Below, piece after piece: positions 16,222-23,268 of a DNA stretch of 23,590 nucleotides. Source of the stretch: Anaerolineae bacterium (lineage in GTDB: Bacteria; Chloroflexota; Anaerolineae; Aggregatilineales; Phototrophicaceae). The DNA lies in contig JANQRM010000452.1 in the NCBI GenBank assembly GCA_028284565.1, forward strand, positions 1-23,590, given 5' to 3'. Made by a program: the position numbers and the translations under genes. Position 1 is the first letter of the stretch; every line of letters starts with the position of its first letter. The notes under the pieces were generated by a model. It was not told the origin of the DNA. It made no database searches and saw only the letters and a program-made list of their open reading frames with translations.

Positions 16222-17520
16222 ATGTCTGACTTGGCAATGCATATTCAGCAAACCCCCTTGAGTGATACGCATGAGCATTTGAGAAATGAACGTGATTTTA
16301 TCGACAATCCGCCTGATGTGTTGCAAAATCTCTTCGATAATTATGTGATTGATGATCTTGTGGTAGCAGGAGCGTCCATAGAAGCGGTTCAGGCATTGAT
16401 AAATCCCGATAGTACAGATATTGCGGAACGCTGGGTGGGCGTGGCGCATTATTGGCAATACGTTCAATATACAGGCTATGGACGGGCGGTTCAGTGGGTC
16501 GCCGAACACATCTACGGCATAACCCAACTCACGCCCTCCGCGATGGAAGCGACGACGGATGCGCTGAAAGCCCGCCAGCAATCGGGAGAACGCCTGCGAA
16601 TTTTGCGCGACGAAGCAAACCTGAGTCATGTGCAGACAGATAATTTCACTTGGGAATGCCTGCCCGATGCGTCGGGTCTTGACTTCTTCTTTTATGATTT
16701 GTCGTGGCTGAGCTATGCCAACGGACACATTGATCCAGTGGCAATTCATGAGGCAGTTGCAGTTGATGTTCATGATGTACCCACTCTCAAACAAGCCATG
16801 CAAGCTCTCTTCGCCAAATATGCACCCGTCGCCATTGCGGTGAAAACACAACATGCCTATGACCGCACCTTACACTGGTCAGCAAGAGACGAAAGCGATG
16901 TCGCCTCGCTCTTACAAAAATCCTTGCAAGGCACACCACTGACCCCCATCGAGCAACAGTGTCTAGGCGATTGGTGTTTGGGATTTGGGGTCGAACTTGC
17001 CATCGAATATCAACTCCCCATTAAAATACATACCGGTTACTATGCTGGTCATAGCCGAATGCCTCTCGATTGGATTCGTCCGTCCAACCTAGATGCCTTA
17101 TTGCGAGCCTATCCACAAGCCCGCTTTGTCTTGATGCACCTCGCCTATCCCTATCTGGACGAATTAATTGCACTGGCAAAACATTATCCCAATGTCTATG
17201 TCGATTTCTGCTGGGCTTGGAGCATTAATCCTTATTCTGCCAGCCAAGCCTTACGCCAGCTATTACATTCCGTCCCCATCAATAAGCTCTTCATCTTCGG
17301 TGGAGACTCCGATTTTCCCGATATTGTCCGCGCCTATGCCACCCAAACCCGCGATTGGCTGACCCGCACCCTACAAGCTGAAATAGACGACCAGCATCTT
17401 AGTGAACAACAAACCATTTCCATTGCCACACGCCTCATGCACAACAACCAGCACGACTGTTTTGATATCGACGGGACAAGGTTGGCAATTCATAAATCCA
17501 AATCAACTACTGACCGCTAA
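16222..17520 (+). CDS. Amidohydrolase-superfamily enzyme of unknown substrate
   Basis: This 432-residue TIM-barrel protein resembles the amidohydrolase-2 / uronate-isomerase-like group. The metal-binding pattern is visible in order: HxH after strand 1 (H17-E-H19 in LSDTHEHL), a possible lysine or histidine site (AVKTQHAYDRTLHW, K208/H211), H270 in IKIHTGYYAG, H306 in FVLMHLAYPY, and the aspartate of FGGDSDFPD (D362 or D364). A helical insert with several Trp and Tyr (about 70-100) may shape the substrate pocket. Relatives isomerise uronates, decarboxylate, or hydrolyse lactones and amides; I cannot choose between these. The gene diverges from the kinase and meets the permease gene tail to tail with a 14-base overlap. 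It is the only plus-strand gene between the transporter and kinase operons. Confidence 0.8.
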   Translation: MSDLAMHIQQTPLSDTHEHLRNERDFIDNPPDVLQNLFDNYVIDDLVVAGASIEAVQALINPDSTDIAERWVGVAHYWQYVQYTGYGRAVQWVAEHIYGITQLTPSAMEATTDALKARQQSGERLRILRDEANLSHVQTDNFTWECLPDASGLDFFFYDLSWLSYANGHIDPVAIHEAVAVDVHDVPTLKQAMQALFAKYAPVAIAVKTQHAYDRTLHWSARDESDVASLLQKSLQGTPLTPIEQQCLGDWCLGFGVELAIEYQLPIKIHTGYYAGHSRMPLDWIRPSNLDALLRAYPQARFVLMHLAYPYLDELIALAKHYPNVYVDFCWAWSINPYSASQALRQLLHSVPINKLFIFGGDSDFPDIVRAYATQTRDWLTRTLQAEIDDQHLSEQQTISIATRLMHNNQHDCFDIDGTRLAIHKSKSTTDR

Positions 17521-18364
17521 GTGCACCTGCTGTAATTCCTTTAATAAACTGCCGTTGGAAGAGAAAGTACACCACAATAATAGGCAAGAAGGAGATAGTC
17601 GCGCCTGCCATGAGCAAGGGAAAATCCGTCGAGAAACGTCCACGGAAGAAACTCAACCCCAATGGCAAAGTCCGTGCCGACTCCGATTGCAACAAAACAA
17701 CGGGTAACAAAAACTCATTCCAACTCCACATAAAGTCAAAGACCAACAGTGTCAACAAAGCGGGGCGCGTCAAGGGCAGGACGATATGAATCATCAAGGT
17801 GAAGTGGTTACAGCCATCCACCAGAGCTGCATCGAGTATTTCTCCAGGTATCTCTTGGATAAAACTCCGCAAGAGCAAGATTCCAAAAGGCAAGACAATC
17901 GCAATCTGAGGCAGGATAATCGCCCAGTGCGTATCCAACAGCTTCAAATCCAGCATCTCATAATAGAGGGGAATCACCAGCACCCCCAGCGGAATCGTCA
18001 AGCCGATTAAAAACAGCACAAACAGCACGTTCTTACCAGGGAACTGATACAACGCAAAGGAATAGGCGGCAAGCATCGAAAAAGTCAACACGCCCAGCAC
18101 CGTTGGCACAGCTACAAATATACTGTTCTTGAAGTATAACCCAAACTTACCAGTGTCCCATGCTTCAGGATAATTTTCCCATCGCAACACGGGTGGCGGA
18201 CCTAGCGGGTCACTGACCACTTCCTTGCGGGTTTTGAACGAGGTCGAAAGCACCCAGAACATCGGAATGACCACAACCAATGATAGAAATCCAGCCAATG
18301 CCGTGGTCATGACGGAATGTACCAGCTTGTTATGGCGGTATGAAGTCGATGATGCTACCGTCAT
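17507..18364 (-). CDS. Carbohydrate ABC transporter permease, MalG/UgpE-like
   Basis: This 285-residue inner-membrane permease of the CUT1 sugar importer class has six predicted membrane spans, the first at about 21-43 (ALAGFLSLVVVIPMFWVLST). The cytoplasmic EAA loop that contacts the ATPase reads ILDAALVDGCNHFTLM, followed by HIVLPLTRPALL. The start is ATG 18364, one base after the stop of the preceding permease, with AGGAAGG at the proper distance inside that gene. The open frame extends 40 codons further upstream, but those residues are not permease-like. It is the last gene of the gntR-led operon. With the upstream permease it forms the heterodimeric channel; the ATPase must come from elsewhere in the genome. 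Confidence 0.9.
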   Translation of the reverse strand: MTVASSTSYRHNKLVHSVMTTALAGFLSLVVVIPMFWVLSTSFKTRKEVVSDPLGPPPVLRWENYPEAWDTGKFGLYFKNSIFVAVPTVLGVLTFSMLAAYSFALYQFPGKNVLFVLFLIGLTIPLGVLVIPLYYEMLDLKLLDTHWAIILPQIAIVLPFGILLLRSFIQEIPGEILDAALVDGCNHFTLMIHIVLPLTRPALLTLLVFDFMWSWNEFLLPVVLLQSESARTLPLGLSFFRGRFSTDFPLLMAGATISFLPIIVVYFLFQRQFIKGITAGALSGQ

Positions 18365-18365
18365 A

Positions 18366-19259
18366 CTATCCTTCCTCAAAGTTGCCTCGTATCCAAAGGA
18401 GTAAAATCGACAAGACCAGAATAAACGCGCCGAGTGCAACCGCAATCGTGGAGCCATACCCCACATTATGGAAACTGAAGGCATTATTCAGCATGTGGAG
18501 AGGCAAGACCAACGACGAATTGGCGGGTCCGCCTCGTGTTAGCACGAAGACCAGATCAAATACTTGGAAAGAGAAAATCGTCGTGACCAACACGACCGTT
18601 GTCAATGGACCACGAATGAAGGGAAGCAGAATATGACGGAATTGTTGCCACCAATTGGCTCCATCAACCTTCGCTGCATCAAAATAGACCTCATCAATGT
18701 TGTCCAACGCAGCGATGAATATCACCATCGTAAAGCCATAGTGAATCCAGCTCCATGCGATAAACAACGCCCAGATTGCCAGCGACTTGTCACCCAGCCA
18801 AAGCTGTTGCAACTCCTCCAGACCCACACCACCAAGCAACTTATTCAATGCGCCATGTCGTGGCTCATAAATCCAACCCCAAATAATTGCAACGGTCACT
18901 GACGACAACACCTGTGGCAAAAAGTAAATCGTCCGAAACAGCACCTTCCCGTGCATCGGACTCCGGGACAGCATAATCGCCAGCATCAACCCAATGATTA
19001 CGGGTACGACAATGCCTCCGCCCATCCACAAGATGTTATTCTTAAATGCCAGCCAGAACAGCTCATCTTGCAACAACGAAGCATAATTTTCTAAGCCAAT
19101 AAACTCTCTCGGATTTAAACCATCCCATTTATGCAAGCTCAACCATACCAATTGCGTCGCCGGATACAGAAAAAACATGGCGTAAATGATGAACGCAGGC
19201 AAAATGTAGCCGTAGGCGATGAATTTATTCTTACGCCAATTTTGTGGCTTGGATTTCAC
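18366..19259 (-). CDS. Carbohydrate ABC transporter permease, MalF/UgpA-like
   Basis: This 297-residue permease has a short basic N-terminus (KSKPQNWRKNKF) followed by the first membrane span (GYILPAFIIYAMFFLYPATQ). The EAA loop is VYFDAAKVDGANWWQQF, then HILLPFIRGPL, typical of CUT1 importers for oligosaccharides and glycerol-3-phosphate-type substrates. The start is a GTG at 19259 with AAGG about nine bases in front. A 94-base gap with a stem-loop separates it from the binding-protein gene; the following permease starts one base after its stop. Short relatives of MalF lacking the large periplasmic insert, like this one, are the norm outside enterobacteria. Confidence 0.9.
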   Translation of the reverse strand: MKSKPQNWRKNKFIAYGYILPAFIIYAMFFLYPATQLVWLSLHKWDGLNPREFIGLENYASLLQDELFWLAFKNNILWMGGGIVVPVIIGLMLAIMLSRSPMHGKVLFRTIYFLPQVLSSVTVAIIWGWIYEPRHGALNKLLGGVGLEELQQLWLGDKSLAIWALFIAWSWIHYGFTMVIFIAALDNIDEVYFDAAKVDGANWWQQFRHILLPFIRGPLTTVVLVTTIFSFQVFDLVFVLTRGGPANSSLVLPLHMLNNAFSFHNVGYGSTIAVALGAFILVLSILLLWIRGNFEEG

Positions 19260-19296
19260 GTCTCAGACCTTGATGATAACGGAGTGATGAGAGTGA

Positions 19297-19328
19297 GGCT
19301 GGCAACCCTACCAATGGAATTGCCAACC
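19297..19328 (-). promoter_or_regulatory. Intercistronic stem-loop after the binding-protein gene
   Basis: On the minus strand GGTTGGCAA and TTGCCAGCC can pair as a nine-base stem with one G-U pair and a 14-base loop. There is no T-run after it, so it is not a classical terminator. Such hairpins between binding-protein and permease genes often protect the upstream mRNA and raise binding-protein levels. Confidence 0.45.
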
Positions 19329-19353
19329 TTAATAAAACTAGTTTGAGCAGACC

Positions 19354-20622
19354 TTATCCTTCCATAGCTTCGGCGGCTTGCTCTTCATAGACAGCTTGGA
19401 CATCTTGCATCGCTTGTTCAGGCGTGATGTCACCTGCGACCATTTCTTGCATCTTCGCCCATATCGTTTGTTGAACTTCTGGACTGATATTCCCTTCAAA
19501 CAAACCGGGACCTGACTGTTGCATCGCGCTGAAAATATCCACTTGCAGTTGATCCACGGCATCGGGCAATTCGTCAAATTGGAACGGGACAAGCAAACCA
19601 TTTTCCCAGAAGAACGCCATGTTTTCTTCACTGACCAGATAATCAATGAGATCGACAACAATATCAAGGTGTTCAGTGTTAGCGACGATGACGAAATCAT
19701 CATATGGTGTAAATCCACCCATATGATACGGTAAGTCAGGATTCATCGGCGGTGTACGGAAGAAACCCACTTCAAAATCGGCTAGACGGAAGTCGGCTTG
19801 AACCCATGTTCCACCGATATTCATCGCGGCTTCCTCATTCACAAACAAGTTATTGGCATCTACAAAGCTAGAAGCTAGCATATTCGGGTCCAGATAGCCT
19901 TTTTCTGTCCACTCGACAATCTTCTCTCCAGCTTCGATTAATCCCGGAGCAACATAACTGACCGTCGGGTCAAGCTGTTCCAATGCCAAGAGATGATCGT
20001 ATTCGATGTTAGTATGCACCAATTGCGACCAAACATGCTGGAGGGGCCACGCATCACGCCCGCCAACCGACACAGGGACATATCCAGCATCAAGGGTGGC
20101 TTGCATCACTGCCTCAAATTCCTCAATTGTTGTTGGAATTTCTAAGCCCAGTTCCTCAAAGATGCCTGTATTGTAATAAACACCTACACCTGTCCACTCA
20201 TATGGAATCCCATAGATTTCGTTTTCAAAAGGCATGTTGTTGACTTCGATGGCTTTTGGATCAAGGTTATCGAGCCAGCCACGCTCTTCCGCAATCGGTG
20301 CCAAATCAACGAGATGTCCAGCTTCGGCATAAAGCCATGTACCGACAGAGACAGGTGGTACGGTAGCGGAATCGGGTCCAGTTCCTCCATCAAGGGCTAA
20401 GGGCAAGGTACGGACCATATCTTCAAATGGAAAACCCACCAGCTCAATTGTCACGCCGGGATTTTCTGCTTCAAACCGATCAAACGCCTCGCGGAAAATG
20501 TCCAACGTTGCCGGAGCTTCCCCTTCAAACCAAAAGGTCAAGGTTACATCCTGTGCGCCAGCCACCAACGACGAAAAAAACAAAATCAGACTAATCAGAC
20601 AAGTAAAAAATGACTTTTTCAT
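19354..20622 (-). CDS. ABC transporter sugar-binding protein (CUT1)
   Basis: This 422-residue extracellular solute-binding protein of family 1 starts with a clear signal peptide: MKK, a hydrophobic stretch (FFTCLISLILFFSSLV) and AGAQD as a probable signal peptidase I site. There is no lipobox cysteine at the cleavage point. The mature part opens with VTLTFWFEGEAPATLDIFREAF, a typical family start, and contains YGIPYEWTGVGVYYNTGIFEELG, the usual hinge motif. GGGGGGAG six bases before ATG 20622 is a strong ribosome binding site. It is encoded 60 bases after gntR and ahead of the two permeases. The ligand is unknown; the linked GH31 enzyme suggests an alpha-linked glycoside. Confidence 0.92.
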   Translation of the reverse strand: MKKSFFTCLISLILFFSSLVAGAQDVTLTFWFEGEAPATLDIFREAFDRFEAENPGVTIELVGFPFEDMVRTLPLALDGGTGPDSATVPPVSVGTWLYAEAGHLVDLAPIAEERGWLDNLDPKAIEVNNMPFENEIYGIPYEWTGVGVYYNTGIFEELGLEIPTTIEEFEAVMQATLDAGYVPVSVGGRDAWPLQHVWSQLVHTNIEYDHLLALEQLDPTVSYVAPGLIEAGEKIVEWTEKGYLDPNMLASSFVDANNLFVNEEAAMNIGGTWVQADFRLADFEVGFFRTPPMNPDLPYHMGGFTPYDDFVIVANTEHLDIVVDLIDYLVSEENMAFFWENGLLVPFQFDELPDAVDQLQVDIFSAMQQSGPGLFEGNISPEVQQTIWAKMQEMVAGDITPEQAMQDVQAVYEEQAAEAMEG

Positions 20623-20653
20623 ATCATACTCCCCCCACTTGAATCAAAAAGAA

Positions 20654-20678
20654 CGAAAAAAATCAATTACCGTTGATT
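20654..20678 (-). terminator. Weak hairpin with T-run between gntR and the binding-protein gene
   Basis: On the minus strand AATCAA and TTGATT form a six-base stem with a six-base loop, followed directly by a run of T. The stem is all A-T except one pair, so read-through is likely. It might thin out transcription coming from gntR, or be chance. Confidence 0.3.
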
Positions 20679-20682
20679 GCTT

Positions 20683-21429
20683 TCATAGTCCCACCTTATA
20701 CTCTTCGGACTCGCGCTGACGTAAATTGGTTCGCGCAACGAAATGGCTACGGTCCCCCCGATAGATATCCCGCGCATATTCAATGGGTGTATCATCCATA
20801 TCAAATGCGACCCGTTTCACGAGCATCAATGGCTCACCGACCTCTATTTGCAAGGTGTCTGCCTCATACTCGTTGGCAACAATTGGCTCAAGGATGTTTT
20901 CTGCCATCTTTAAATGGATGTCATATTCTTCTTCAAGTAAGGTATAAATTGAGAGAGTTGTCAGGTCAAAACGATCGATATTCGGACAATGCTCAATTGG
21001 AAAATAGGAATTTTCGAGGGCAATCGGTTCGCCATTAGCTGTACGAAGACGATGAATATAGTAAAGCGGATGCCCGATAGTCACATTGAGCTTGTCTGCG
21101 AGTTTGATGTGTGCAGAAATCTTTTCAAGCTCTAGTAACTTCGCTCCCGGAATCAAGCCTTTTTTTCTCATACTCTCTGAAAAGCCCACCAACGTATCGA
21201 CTTGCTGTTCCAACTTGGGTTCTGCAATAAACGTCCCACTCCCTTGCCGTCGTTCCAAAATGCCTTCCCGATAGAGAACATTTAATGCGTGACGTACAGT
21301 CATCCGACTCACGCCGAGCTGTTCACTGAGTTTTCGTTCCGAGGGCAGTTGGTCGCCGGGTTGCAATAATCCAGATTCAATCTGGTTGATGATCGACTCA
21401 GAAATTCGAGAATAAACAGGCTTATCCAA
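20683..21429 (-). CDS. GntR-family transcriptional regulator, HutC subfamily (UTRA domain)
   Basis: The N-terminal winged helix reads RISESIINQIESGLLQPGDQ, LPSERKLSEQLGVSRMTVRHAL and GILERRQGSGTFIAEP. A UTRA ligand-binding domain follows, with IHRLRTANGEPIALENSYFP, then EPLMLVKRVAFDMDDTPIEYA and RDIYRGDRSHF at the end. I start it at TTG 21429 (248 residues, the usual HutC size). The longer frame up to 21543 would begin inside the inverted repeat of the IS1 element and cross the promoter and operator, so it cannot be the real start. The gene heads the transporter operon. A dre-like operator over its own promoter suggests that it represses this operon and is released by a sugar phosphate or the imported sugar, as in NagR/DasR-type regulators. 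Confidence 0.87.
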   Translation of the reverse strand: MDKPVYSRISESIINQIESGLLQPGDQLPSERKLSEQLGVSRMTVRHALNVLYREGILERRQGSGTFIAEPKLEQQVDTLVGFSESMRKKGLIPGAKLLELEKISAHIKLADKLNVTIGHPLYYIHRLRTANGEPIALENSYFPIEHCPNIDRFDLTTLSIYTLLEEEYDIHLKMAENILEPIVANEYEADTLQIEVGEPLMLVKRVAFDMDDTPIEYARDIYRGDRSHFVARTNLRQRESEEYKVGL

Positions 21430-21466
21430 AATAGATTGTCCAAAAAGTCTTTTCGCTAAATTGATA

Positions 21467-21482
21467 TAGTGGTCTATACCAA
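21467..21482 (-). promoter_or_regulatory. Probable GntR (dre-like) operator
   Basis: The minus-strand sequence TTGGTATAGACCACTA contains the near-palindrome TGGTATAGACCA, which fits the TGGTCTAGACCA core known for HutC-type regulators such as NagR (YvoA) and DasR. It overlaps the downstream end of the -10 box and the expected start of transcription, so binding should block RNA polymerase. I found no second copy elsewhere in the window by eye. Confidence 0.7.
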
Positions 21483-21510
21483 TATAAAGGAGAATTAGAC
21501 GATTTGTCAA
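21481..21510 (-). promoter_or_regulatory. Promoter of the gntR-ABC transporter operon
   Basis: On the minus strand a perfect -35 box TTGACA (21510-21505) and a -10 box TATATT (21486-21481) are separated by 18 bases. Transcription would begin near 21474, downstream of which the first usable gntR start is TTG 21429. The dre-like operator overlaps the -10 box. The IS1 end lies 16 bases upstream of the -35 box. Confidence 0.7.
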
Positions 21511-21526
21511 GCAATGAGTAATACAC

Positions 21527-21546
21527 GGAGTGGTGAATTTCATGGA
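21527..21546 (+). repeat. IS1-type terminal inverted repeat, left
   Basis: GGAGTGGTGAATTTCATGGA matches the inverted right repeat at 16 of 20 positions. It overlaps the last codons and stop of the transposase remnant. Confidence 0.65.
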
Positions 21547-22199
21547 TAGACAAAATCAATGAGGTGAGTGGGGTATTAGGGATAGCGTTGACGATATAAT
21601 TGTCGTCGGTTCCACGCAAAGACAAAGAGCTTGAGGGTGCGCTCCACGCGATGGGTTTCACGCTTATTCGGCATAGGCGTGTGCGTTCCGGGTGAATAAA
21701 TCAAGGTTTTGTAAGTGACAAACAGGTCACTATAGTACCAAATCGCTTGAGGACTGGCATCAAGGAGGGTTTGAAGATTGGCTTCATCTCGTTCCGGGGT
21801 GACACACCACCCAACAATGCAACTGTTGGCACTTTCAACGAATGTTACAAGGTAGTATCGGTTTTTTCTTGCCGACAAAAGTGTACAACTCATCCATTTC
21901 GACGGTATGCAGGGGCTTTTCAGCTGGCAAGGGAGCATCTGGCAACTGTACAGTACGAGCCTTCACCCAAATCATAATCGTGACTTGATCCACCCCTAGA
22001 TGACGGCAATCCGACGATAGCCAAGCCCATCGGCAGACAGCTTGACAGCTAGCTGGCGCGTTTCATCACTATACATTTGGCTTGGCTCTGGCGTGTAACG
22101 TCGCTGACAGGGTTTGCAGAGCATCCGTTGACTCCCCGCTCCTGTTTTGCCTGATTTAATCTTTTTTTCACTTGCTTGACAGTACGGACACTTGTTCAT
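21540..22199 (-). pseudogene. IS1-family transposase, frameshifted with internal deletion
   Basis: Reading leftward from ATG 22199, the first frame gives the InsA-like zinc finger (MNKCPYC with a later CKPC) and DGLGYRRIA, then loses frame at about 22014. A second frame continues RHLGVDQVTIMIWVKARTV and the first catalytic Asp (VEMDELYTFVGKK). At an A-run (about 21868) the frame changes again: NRYYLVTFVESANSCIVGW, the second Asp (YYSDLFVTYKT) and the catalytic Glu (THRVERT). Directly after this Glu the sequence jumps to LKLFVFAWNRRQLYRQRYP. The arm with the conserved basic helix (about 30-35 codons in relatives) is missing. An internal stop follows RYP before the final IDFVYP. The first break and the deletion cannot be rescued by the programmed frameshift that IS1 uses. 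Confidence 0.8.
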
Positions 22200-22218
22200 C
22201 CTCTCACTTTATCCCATC

Positions 22219-22238
22219 TCCATTTATTTCACTACTCC
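22219..22238 (-). repeat. IS1-type terminal inverted repeat, right
   Basis: The minus strand reads GGAGTAGTGAAATAAATGGA, pairing with the left repeat at 16 of 20 positions. It lies 20 bases before the transposase start codon. Confidence 0.65.
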
Positions 22239-22615
22239 CGATAACTGTTGCCTTGAAGTTTGTATTTTAGGAGATGTAAGTAGCGGTAAATGTTGTCAAA
22301 TATAGTTAGAAAAAGCTTAGCTTGTCTTGATGATTTGAAGCGTTGCATGTTTTTATTGCTCGCTACCGTACCCGACGAACGGGATACTCAATTATGTTGT
22401 TGAGCCATTTGTATCGGCGATGTTCTACAGTGGACAAAAAGTTTGTTTGAGCGAATGTGTAGGTGCAAAGCTTGGTAGTAATAATACCCTGACATATATA
22501 GGTAGCCTACTAAGAGCTTGCAGTAGAAGTGGATTGCCACAATTAGTGAAGGCGGCACTGCCTATCGATCACATTACGAATATTACAAAGGCCTTGCCAC
22601 TCAGCATAACGAAAA
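22239..22615. other. Unassigned stretch between IS1 remnant and aldolase remnant
   Basis: There are 377 bases without a gene I can recognise. The 69-codon plus-strand ORF at 22420-22629 has no family motif. The last 70 bases may be the worn-out start of the dehydrogenase part of the next pseudogene. Confidence 0.4.
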
Positions 22616-23268
22616 GCAACATTTTCTAGGTGCTTGGATGTGGAGGTAGCGATTGTAATTGGCAAGAGCTTCGCTGCAATCACCAAGTGCCACATAAACA
22701 TCATCGTCACAGCGGGTGTCTTCATAGCACCAGATTATGACGGGCCACATCTCAGATGAGAATTGGCACCTCAGCCTTTGATGTTAATGTAATGTGTGAC
22801 TATATCGTTGGTGATGAAGACCGCAAAATCTGGGAAGCTCAGGGTTTGCGAGGCATTCTCGTCCTGACAACTAGCGTCAATGCAGTAGTTTCCAAGAGAG
22901 GATCAGTTGCCTACGATACCAGCAAAACTGGCGCCAACCACCTCGTTCGCGAACTAGCGATCGAACTCTCGCCACTGGTGCGTGTCAACGGACTTGGACT
23001 CGCTACTGTCGTTGAAGGTATTAGCATGTTTCCGCGTGATCGCATGATTAGCTCGCTAACCAAGTATGAGATTGATTTCAACGAATCAGAGAATATAGAG
23101 ACATTTCGTACCAGTTAACAAATTTCTACGCCAAACGTACACTCACAATGCAGGCAATTACACCGAACGATCAAGCTGAAGTCGCCTTTTTGCTGAGTTC
23201 CAGTGCGTTCAGCAAGACAATCGGTCAAATTTTCAGTGTGGATGTGGTCTACACGAAGCCTTCCTGAG
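22616..23268 (+). pseudogene. Rhamnulose-1-P aldolase/alcohol dehydrogenase, C-terminal remnant
   Basis: The short-chain dehydrogenase half of the bifunctional rhamnose enzyme is present in pieces. CLDV, FAAIT and INIIVTAGVFIAPDYDG (about 22631-22742) end in a stop. Next come FDVNVMCDYIVGDEDRKIWE, GILVLTTSVNAVVSKRGSVA with YDTSK (catalytic Tyr and Lys), NHLVRELAIELSPLVRVNG, SMFPRDRMISSLTKYEIDF and SENIETFR to the stop at 23118. A frame change then leads to FYAKRTLT, ITPNDQAEVAFLLSSSAFSK and IGQIFSVD with a stop at 23268. A segment after the PDYDG piece, normally linking to the FDVNV strand, is shortened. The aldolase half is absent. This indicates that a rhamnose catabolic locus once lay here. 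Confidence 0.75.

Larger units (their letters stand above)
21527..22238 (-). mobile_element. Defective IS1-family insertion sequence
   Basis: A 712-base element is bounded by imperfect inverted repeats and contains a broken IS1-type transposase gene on the minus strand. Both ends begin with GGAG reading inward, as expected for this family. No matching 8-9-base target duplication is visible in the flanks (GTAATACAC on the left, CGATAACTG on the right), so the insertion is old or rearranged. The right end lies beside unassigned sequence; the left end abuts the gntR promoter. Confidence 0.75.

Noticed and set aside
16204..16854. 216-codon minus-strand ORF opposite the amidohydrolase gene
   Set aside because: It mirrors conserved metal-binding codons of the amidohydrolase and shows no protein-like features of its own.
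21860..21872. A-run with A6C in the IS1 transposase as a programmed frameshift site
   Set aside because: IS1 uses a -1 slip at such a run, but here the frames require a +1 change and the site lies after the first catalytic Asp, so a chance one-base insertion is more likely.
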